From CAZWDO01 sp964632485 [NCBI: uncultured bacterium] (GTDB taxonomy: Bacteria; JAGOEH01), in the NCBI GenBank assembly GCA_964632485.1, contig CAZWDO010000001.1, forward strand, positions 115,951 to 136,579: a stretch of 20,629 bases of DNA, read 5' to 3'. The notes under the pieces were generated by a model. That model worked only from the letters and a program-made list of their open reading frames with translations, ran no database searches and was not told where the DNA came from. Positions 14,514 through 20,629 of this stretch are shown here, piece by piece. Positions within the stretch are counted from its first letter, which is position 1. Each line of letters starts with the position of its first letter. A program made the position numbers and the translations under genes.

Positions 14514-17500
14514 GTGAAAATAATTATTTATACTATAATAGTACTATGGATGGTTTTCGACACAAAAACCAACGCCTACAATCCCTATCAGTTATTGACC
14601 CAGCTTCGCTTTGAATATATCACACTTGAAGAAGGACTTTCGCAGAACAATGTGTTTGCAATTCTACAGGATCGACTGGGTTATCTATGGTTTGGAACTG
14701 AAGATGGATTGAATCGCTATGATGGCTACACTTGCAAGATATTTCGTCATAACACAGATGATTCAACCAGTATCTCAGACAATACAATTCTATCGCTTTT
14801 TGAAGATCGGGATGGGACATTATGGATAGGCACTAAATTTGGTGGTTTAAATAAGTTTGATCCCATCAGTGAACGTTTTACCCGGTATCAATATAACTCG
14901 CAGGATTCAAACTCTATCAGCAGCAATCAGTATTTAACCAGCATTAACCAAAGCATGGACGGATATCTATGGATAGGTACTGATAATGGATTAAACCGGT
15001 TTAATCCCAAGCAAGAGCAATTCACTCGTTTTTTTCATTGGTTAAATACAGAAGAAGGACAGGATATAGATTTTGTCTGGTGCATTGAAATTGACTGTGA
15101 TTCGAATCTATGGATAGGCACGAACCAAGGATTAAAAAAATATAATCCTTTTACTGGGAAGATCGAATATTTTTCAACAGAGTCACCGAGTTCGTTCCAT
15201 CTGAATAACAATATGGTTCGATCAATTCAACTGGATGGGAAAGACTCGGTATGGGTTGCTACTAACGATGGGTTATGCCTGTTGGATTTGAAGACTGGCA
15301 ACTCAAAGCTGTTCAATTATTTGGAAAATAAACCGAGCTCGCTTATCAGCAATCGCATCCGAAAAATATACAAAGATAAGCAGGGGCTCATTTGGATAGC
15401 GACAACCAATGGACTGGATTTATTCGATAAACAAAATTCACAGTTTTTCCATTTCAATAAAAATTTTAACCAATTTAATACGATTAATAATAATTTTATT
15501 TATACTATTTACCAGGATCCAGAACAAAACATCTGGTTGGGCACTGTCGGCGGTGGAGTTAATAAGTTCAATTTTCTCAATATCAAATTTATCCATTATC
15601 CCTTTCAGGCAGAAGTCACCAATAGTTTGAACGATAAAGATGTTTTAGCCATCTATGAAGACCAGGATCAAAGAATTTGGTTGGGAACTTCCCAAGGTGG
15701 GTTAAATGTACTGGATCGGAAAACCGGGAAGTTTTCCCACTATTTAACCGACGAGTATCATAAAAACATACTACGTTTAAATGAGATCAAATCAATCAAA
15801 GAAGACACGCAAGAAAATTTATGGCTCGGTTCCAAACAAAACGGACTGATCAAATTTAATAAAAAGAGTTTTGCCTATGAATATTGGCAGAATCCGATTC
15901 AAACCCATAATACATATTTATTAGACGAAATATGGAGCATGTATCTGGAGAATGATACGACAATGTGGTTGGGGACGGGAGCCGGCTTACGTCAGGTTAA
16001 TCTTTTAAACCGGGAAAACAGACTTATCCCTTATTCTCTCATCAGAGATATTCGCAACAGCGCGTATGTTATTTGCATTGTTAAGGACAAAGAGGGTTTT
16101 CTTTGGACGGGGACATTCGGCGGCGGTTTACTGCGGGTGAATAAGAATACCGGAGAACTAACCAGGTACCTCAATACCCCGGGAGACACGCTCAGCATTA
16201 GCAGTAATCGTGTGAATTCAATTTTCATCGACTCAGCGGATATCTTTTGGCTGGGTACATTAGGTGGAGGCTTAAACCGTTTCGACCCGAAAACCGGAGT
16301 TTTCCAGAGATTCACGATAAAAAATGGACTCCCCAATAACGATATTTTTGGGATAGTACCCGATGACCATGGAAATCTCTGGCTATCGACTAACAAAGGA
16401 GTTTCCCGTTTCAATCCGAGATCAAATTCTTTTCGTAATTTTGACATATCCGACGGGCTGCAAAGTTATCAATTTTCAGATGGGGGTTATTTCAAGAACA
16501 CAAATGGTGAAATATTTTTCGGGGGAAATAATGGATTTAATATCTTCCATCCCGATAGCATTAGCGACAATCCCCACATCCCGGGCATCACGATTACTGA
16601 ACTTTCAATTTTTGGTGAGTTGCGCGATCTCAACACGTTTCTGCATAATAACAAACCATTGGAATTAAACTGGCAGGAGAATTATTTAGAGCTGAAATTT
16701 GCAGCGCTCGATTATCGGTTTTCGAAAAAAAACCGCTATGCCTACCAACTGCAGGGGTTTGATCGGGATTGGATATGGAGCGGGACACGAAATTGGGCCT
16801 ATTACAGCAATCTCGAACCTGGAAATTACCAGTTTAATGTCATCGGCAGCAATAATGATGGAGTTTGGAATAATCAAGGGATTTCCTTTAAAATCGTAAT
16901 TCATCCTCCATTTTGGAAAACACTGTGGTTTAAAATCCTGACAATTATTACCCTCCTGACCGGAAGCTACGCCTGGTATCGGCGCCGCACTCATAATCTC
17001 TTTGTATATCAACAACTTCTTGAGCGCCAAGTAAAAGAAAGAACTGCTGAATTAAACCAGAAAAAAAACCAACTGGAATCGAAAAATATTGAATTACAGC
17101 GGATAAACAACATAGTTAAATCGATTAATCTCGAATTGGATTTTACTAATCTTTTACAATCCATCTTAGACGAATTCGGCATTATTCCCAGCATTGAACG
17201 CGCTTCAGCATTAGCGCTCGATAAAGAAAACCATTGCTACCGATTAATTGCCAACCAAGCAAACGGGAAAATATCTCACGATACTCAACGAATAACAGAT
17301 ATAGAAATCGAACACCAGTTTAAAAACAACTCGACTGAGATTTATTCCGATCTGTTTTATCATACAACCCGGCATTTTTTTCCTAAATCAGATACTGAAA
17401 TAGATAATTTGACACCCGGCTCTTTTCTTTGTTTAAAACTTTCTGCAAAGGACTCGATCGAGGGCTGGTTGATATTTGAGAATCTCCATCAATCAGAAGC

Positions 17501-18335
17501 ATTCAACTCGACGGATATTGAGTTGATCATCAATCTAAAGGAACACATCCTGTCGGCCTTCATAAAAGCAAAAATCCTGGCGGAACTTAAGGAGTTGAAT
17601 GAAAAGAAAAATCAATTTCTGGGCATTGCCGCCCACGATTTGCGGAATCCCCTAACCGGAATTCGAGGCTATCTCCAACTATTTATCTATACACTGAAAA
17701 TGGATAATTTTGACCGCATCAAAAGCGTTGACGATCTTAACCGGGCATTAAAAATTGTCGATCGAATGTCCAATCTGATTAACAATTTGCTCGATATTTC
17801 TGCTATCGAATCGGGTAAAATCAAATTAACTCCAGAAAAAGTCGAAATTCAAAAATTATTGGAGGAAGTAATTCAGTTTTATCATCGATTGGCGGAACAA
17901 AAGCAAATACGCTTGACTTTACACGAAAACACCCAAGCGCAATTTGCAGTTATTGACCGTTCCCGGATTATCGAAGTCATTGACAACCTTATCAGTAATG
18001 CCCTTAAGTACACCTATCCGGAAGGGAGTGTCGAGGTCTGGTATCAGCAGACTATTGACCAAGTTACAATTTTTGTGCGGGATACGGGCCAGGGATTATC
18101 CCAGGAGGATATCCAGCAGCTTTTCAGCAGTTTTACCCGGCTTAGCGCTAAACCGACCGGAGGTGAATGCAGTACAGGGCTGGGCCTGGCAATTGTAAAA
18201 AAAATTGTCGAATTGCACGGAGGTACCGTTTCAGTCGAAAGCCAGTTAAATGTGGGTTCCACTTTTTCGTTTTCATTGCCAATATCTCCCTACTTGATTA
18301 CTGAAAATCAGACATCCGGCGCTCGCCATGAATAA
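14514..18335 (+). CDS. Two-component propeller sensor histidine kinase (non-hybrid)
   Basis: A 1273-residue inner-membrane sensor from a GTG with AAAGGA five bases upstream. A signal peptide or anchor (1-21) is followed by 14 propeller blades (57-680, each with an LWIGT.GGLN.F-type motif every 47 or so residues), i.e. two seven-bladed propellers. Then come a Y_Y_Y domain (about 715-795), a transmembrane helix (about 801-820), a coiled coil (828-870), a GAF-like domain (about 873-1020), a phospho-acceptor helix with His1041 in AAHDLRNPLTG, and an ATPase domain with NLISNALKY (1158-1166), DTGQGL (1190-1195) and STGLGLAIV. The periplasmic half matches the hybrid two-component sensors of Bacteroidota that bind oligosaccharides, but the receiver and AraC-type DNA-binding parts of those proteins are absent and a GAF domain is inserted. 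It must pass phosphate to another protein; the hybrid kinase 26 bases downstream carries a receiver. The ligand is unknown. Confidence 0.95.
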   Translation: MKIIIYTIIVLWMVFDTKTNAYNPYQLLTQLRFEYITLEEGLSQNNVFAILQDRLGYLWFGTEDGLNRYDGYTCKIFRHNTDDSTSISDNTILSLFEDRDGTLWIGTKFGGLNKFDPISERFTRYQYNSQDSNSISSNQYLTSINQSMDGYLWIGTDNGLNRFNPKQEQFTRFFHWLNTEEGQDIDFVWCIEIDCDSNLWIGTNQGLKKYNPFTGKIEYFSTESPSSFHLNNNMVRSIQLDGKDSVWVATNDGLCLLDLKTGNSKLFNYLENKPSSLISNRIRKIYKDKQGLIWIATTNGLDLFDKQNSQFFHFNKNFNQFNTINNNFIYTIYQDPEQNIWLGTVGGGVNKFNFLNIKFIHYPFQAEVTNSLNDKDVLAIYEDQDQRIWLGTSQGGLNVLDRKTGKFSHYLTDEYHKNILRLNEIKSIKEDTQENLWLGSKQNGLIKFNKKSFAYEYWQNPIQTHNTYLLDEIWSMYLENDTTMWLGTGAGLRQVNLLNRENRLIPYSLIRDIRNSAYVICIVKDKEGFLWTGTFGGGLLRVNKNTGELTRYLNTPGDTLSISSNRVNSIFIDSADIFWLGTLGGGLNRFDPKTGVFQRFTIKNGLPNNDIFGIVPDDHGNLWLSTNKGVSRFNPRSNSFRNFDISDGLQSYQFSDGGYFKNTNGEIFFGGNNGFNIFHPDSISDNPHIPGITITELSIFGELRDLNTFLHNNKPLELNWQENYLELKFAALDYRFSKKNRYAYQLQGFDRDWIWSGTRNWAYYSNLEPGNYQFNVIGSNNDGVWNNQGISFKIVIHPPFWKTLWFKILTIITLLTGSYAWYRRRTHNLFVYQQLLERQVKERTAELNQKKNQLESKNIELQRINNIVKSINLELDFTNLLQSILDEFGIIPSIERASALALDKENHCYRLIANQANGKISHDTQRITDIEIEHQFKNNSTEIYSDLFYHTTRHFFPKSDTEIDNLTPGSFLCLKLSAKDSIEGWLIFENLHQSEAFNSTDIELIINLKEHILSAFIKAKILAELKELNEKKNQFLGIAAHDLRNPLTGIRGYLQLFIYTLKMDNFDRIKSVDDLNRALKIVDRMSNLINNLLDISAIESGKIKLTPEKVEIQKLLEEVIQFYHRLAEQKQIRLTLHENTQAQFAVIDRSRIIEVIDNLISNALKYTYPEGSVEVWYQQTIDQVTIFVRDTGQGLSQEDIQQLFSSFTRLSAKPTGGECSTGLGLAIVKKIVELHGGTVSVESQLNVGSTFSFSLPISPYLITENQTSGARHE
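14682..16553 (+). repeat. Fourteen two-component-propeller repeats
   Basis: Degenerate repeats of about 47 codons (about 141 bases). Their core motifs fall at protein residues 57, 102, 151, 198, 245, 292, 339, 387, 435, 483, 529, 577, 621 and 666 (examples: LWFGTEDGLNRYD, LWIGTKFGGLNKFD, FWLGTLGGGLNRFD). Repeats 5, 6, 13 and 14 diverge most in the G-T pair. Fourteen equals two seven-bladed beta-propellers, as in solved structures of this sensor family. Confidence 0.88.
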
Positions 18336-18361
18336 GCATATTAAAATGCAGGTGGCAGATT

Positions 18362-20320
18362 TTGAATTCTGACAAAAAAAACAACCATGAATTATCTGGT
18401 CACCGTGTGGAAAATGAACTCTCAACTTCAGCTCCAGATAATACACTGAGTGAATCCGGCTCCAATCCCCGTCTATCGGAACTGGATTTACGCGCCGTAT
18501 GGGAAAACTCTATTGATGGAATGCGTCTGACAACGGATGAAGGGATTATTATTGCTGTAAATCCGGCTTTTTGCCGAATGGTGATGATGCCGCGCGAGGA
18601 ATTGGAAGGCCAGTTTTTTGGAATTATTTATGTTCGCAACTATACGGAAGACAAAAAAAAGGATTGGATTTTCCGCCTAAAAACCCGCCAGGTAAAACCC
18701 TTTTTCGAACGGGAACTCCCTCTTTGGAATGGAATGAAAAAATGGTTTGCGCTTTCCAATTCATATATTAATGAAAATCAAAACAAAACACTAATTCTGA
18801 CCTTGTTCCGGGATATTACCCAACGCAAGTTGGCTGAAGCAGAATTGGCAAAGCATAAAACACTTTCCGAAACAGCTAATTATGGCGTGCTGATTATTGA
18901 TACCAACTATCGTCTAATTTATGTCAACAAATACATTGCTGAAATTCATGGATTCGATCGGCAGACGCTAACGAATCAAACGATCTTCCGTTTTCATAAT
19001 CGACAGCAGCGTACCGCAATTATCGCATTATTGAAGGAGACGACCGAAAAGGGGAGTGTGTCCGCAAGAGAGATCGAACACCATCATCGGTCAGGCTATA
19101 GTTTTCCAATGCTAATGAATAGCGTTCTCATTCTTAATGAGGATCAAACACCATCGTTTATCGGATTAACCGCCATTGACATATCTGAAAAACGTCATTT
19201 TGAACAAGAGCTGTTTCAAGCAAAAAAGCTTGAAAGCATTGGATTATTGGCCGGGGGGATTGCTCACGATCTTAACAATATATTATCTGCTATTACCGGC
19301 AATATAGCGTTGGCCGGTTTATCCTCGGCGCTTTCTCCAAAAACATTGTCGTACTTAAGGAATGCAGAAAGTGAGATCGCGCGCGCTGCTGATCTGGCCA
19401 AACAGCTTCTGACTTTTTCCAAAGGAGGCGAGCCTCTTCTCGAATCGGTGGATATTAAAGCCAACTTAAAAGAATGGGTTGAATCTACGCTCGAAGAATC
19501 TGAAAGGAGTGTTCATTTTGAATTACCGGACACACTCTGGCCGGTAAAAATTGACAGCGGGCAAATTCGTCAGGTCGTAAGGCAAATCATCCTTAACGCA
19601 GATCAAGCCATGGATAAAACTGGAAATATCGTAATCCAAACCCAAAATTACCGAGAAAAAATGCTGTCCAGGAAGCAGACTTCATATTTTGTCAAAATTA
19701 AATTTCAAGATCAAGGTCCAGGAATTCCTACCGAATTAATTGATAAAATATTCGACCCCTACTTTACGACTCGAAAGAATCACCTCGGGTTAGGACTCTC
19801 CATCGCCTACTCGATAATAAAGAAGCATAAAGGAAAAATCGAAATTCAATCAACGCCAGGCCAAGGAACGACAGTAGCACTCTATCTTCCCGCGATTCCC
19901 TATTATCAAAGAAGAGTTACCGAAAGTCAAACACATCTCCCGCCCAAAGGGAGCGGAACCGTACTGTTAATGGATGATGAAGTCGCGATTCGCGAAGTGT
20001 GCACAGAAATACTTGAGCAAAGCGGATATCATGTCACTGCAGTGACGGATGGCAAACAAGCGATTGAATGCTATCGCCTTAACACCTACGACATAGTCAT
20101 TCTCGATTTAATCGTACCCGGCGGAATGGGTGGACAGCAAACCATCCAGGAACTCCTTAAAATCGATCCGAGAATCAAGGCAATTGTTATTAGTGGTTAT
20201 TCCAATGAACCCGTGCTTTCCAACTACCAGCGCTATGGATTCAAAGCAGCACTGGCCAAACCGTTCCAGCTCACTGAACTGGTCAAAATAGTGTCCCGAT
20301 TTATAAATTTTGAAACATAG
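18362..20320 (+). CDS. Soluble double-PAS hybrid histidine kinase with C-terminal receiver
   Basis: A 652-residue protein starting at TTG (18362) with AGGTGG (18350-18355) six bases upstream. No in-frame ATG occurs before the first PAS domain, and the ATG at 18392 is in another frame. After a polar, low-complexity leader (1-40) come PAS 1 (about 42-155), PAS 2 (about 166-275), a phospho-acceptor helix with His302 in AGGIAHDLNNILSAI, an ATPase domain (about 395-510; DQGPGIP, FTTRKN, LGLGLSIAY), and a receiver (about 533-648) with D538-D539, phospho-acceptor D582 in VILDLIVPGGMG, Ser at VISGYS and Lys633 in LAKPF. No membrane helices are seen, so it is cytoplasmic. PAS domains often read redox state, light or small ligands; no cofactor residue can be identified. 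It lies 26 bases after the propeller kinase and is probably in the same operon, so its receiver could also accept phosphate from that kinase. Confidence 0.93.
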   Translation: MNSDKKNNHELSGHRVENELSTSAPDNTLSESGSNPRLSELDLRAVWENSIDGMRLTTDEGIIIAVNPAFCRMVMMPREELEGQFFGIIYVRNYTEDKKKDWIFRLKTRQVKPFFERELPLWNGMKKWFALSNSYINENQNKTLILTLFRDITQRKLAEAELAKHKTLSETANYGVLIIDTNYRLIYVNKYIAEIHGFDRQTLTNQTIFRFHNRQQRTAIIALLKETTEKGSVSAREIEHHHRSGYSFPMLMNSVLILNEDQTPSFIGLTAIDISEKRHFEQELFQAKKLESIGLLAGGIAHDLNNILSAITGNIALAGLSSALSPKTLSYLRNAESEIARAADLAKQLLTFSKGGEPLLESVDIKANLKEWVESTLEESERSVHFELPDTLWPVKIDSGQIRQVVRQIILNADQAMDKTGNIVIQTQNYREKMLSRKQTSYFVKIKFQDQGPGIPTELIDKIFDPYFTTRKNHLGLGLSIAYSIIKKHKGKIEIQSTPGQGTTVALYLPAIPYYQRRVTESQTHLPPKGSGTVLLMDDEVAIREVCTEILEQSGYHVTAVTDGKQAIECYRLNTYDIVILDLIVPGGMGGQQTIQELLKIDPRIKAIVISGYSNEPVLSNYQRYGFKAALAKPFQLTELVKIVSRFINFET

Positions 20321-20432
20321 ATATCAATTCGATCAACGCAATAAATTTCAAAAATGAATCCAATTGGTTAACCCTTTCGAATTCAGCAGGAAATATATTT
20401 GAATCGGGACTAAGCAATCGTTGATTCTTTTA

Positions 20433-20629
20433 CTAGAAATGAGTACCCACAAAAAAATATAAATTCCATTGACCTTTAAAATTCCAGGAATATGTCAGTT
20501 CAATTTCACCTAAACCGCTACTTTGAAGCAACGTCGCGAAGCAATTAATCTCTTTGTTGTCTTTTTTATACAGGATCGCCCGAAAACTATTGATATTAGA
20601 AAAGACCGATACCCCGGCAATGCCATATA
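20433..20629 (-). CDS. C-terminal end of a probable outer-membrane beta-barrel protein (partial)
   Basis: Reading the minus strand from 20627, an open frame of 64 residues ends at TAG (20435-20433). The other two frames have stops within this stretch. Alternating polar and hydrophobic residues (GEIELTYSWNF, QWNLYFFVGTHF) and a terminal Phe are the pattern of the last strands of an outer-membrane barrel recognised by the BAM complex. The gene continues beyond the right edge and converges on the hybrid kinase, with a 112-base gap. The family cannot be named from this fragment. Confidence 0.7.
   Translation of the reverse strand, partial: YGIAGVSVFSNINSFRAILYKKDNKEINCFATLLQSSGLGEIELTYSWNFKGQWNLYFFVGTHF

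Noticed and set aside
20326-20432. Possible terminators after the hybrid kinase (GAATC...GATTC and AATTCGA...TCGAATT repeats)
   Set aside because: The arms are short and far apart, and only a TTTT follows; too weak to call.

Overview
This 20.6 kb window of bacterial DNA is A+T-rich and dominated by signal transduction. A secreted glycosidase ending in a YPNPFN-type C-terminal domain, an outer-membrane TonB-dependent receptor, a heptosyltransferase-type enzyme and a two-component-propeller kinase indicate a Gram-negative member of the Fibrobacterota/Chlorobi/Bacteroidota superphylum (Calditrichota, KSB1 or Marinimicrobia-like). That placement is inferred from protein style; no rRNA or species-level marker is present.

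Region 1 (1-7686, all + strand) is a compact signalling and uptake cluster. It holds a diguanylate cyclase response regulator cut by the left edge, a TonB-dependent receptor, a PhnD-like periplasmic binding protein, an ABC_sub_bind-family binding protein (ATGA overlap), a membrane HAMP histidine kinase, and a receiver-DUF3369 response regulator. No ABC permease or ATPase is present. The best reading is a sensing device: the receptor and binding proteins present a ligand to the kinase, whose regulators feed cyclic-di-GMP and other outputs. The two receivers are close paralogues.

Region 2 (7687-12510) has an initiator tRNA on the minus strand with a clear promoter, a cytoplasmic type I asparaginase (+), and a large secreted GH13 glycosidase (-). 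The last two are convergent with one base between their stop codons.

Region 3 (12446-14172) is a upp / glycosyltransferase-9 transcription unit behind a good sigma70-type promoter. The two genes overlap by 35 bases, and the overlap contains a run of ten C that sets the reading frame of both. A second A6T10 tract lies about 90 bases further into the glycosyltransferase. This is a candidate phase-variable surface-glycan locus.

Region 4 (14165-14513) is a very A+T-rich intergenic stretch with three perfect DnaA boxes in the same orientation (two exactly 11 bp apart), plus two near-matches. It is a candidate replication origin or DnaA-controlled region. It also carries a near-consensus promoter for the next gene.

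Region 5 (14514-20320) encodes two more histidine kinases in tandem: a 1273-residue protein with 14 propeller blades, a Y_Y_Y domain and a GAF-like domain but no receiver, then a soluble double-PAS hybrid kinase that has a receiver. They may form one phosphorelay. The right edge holds the C-terminus of a probable outer-membrane beta-barrel protein on the minus strand.
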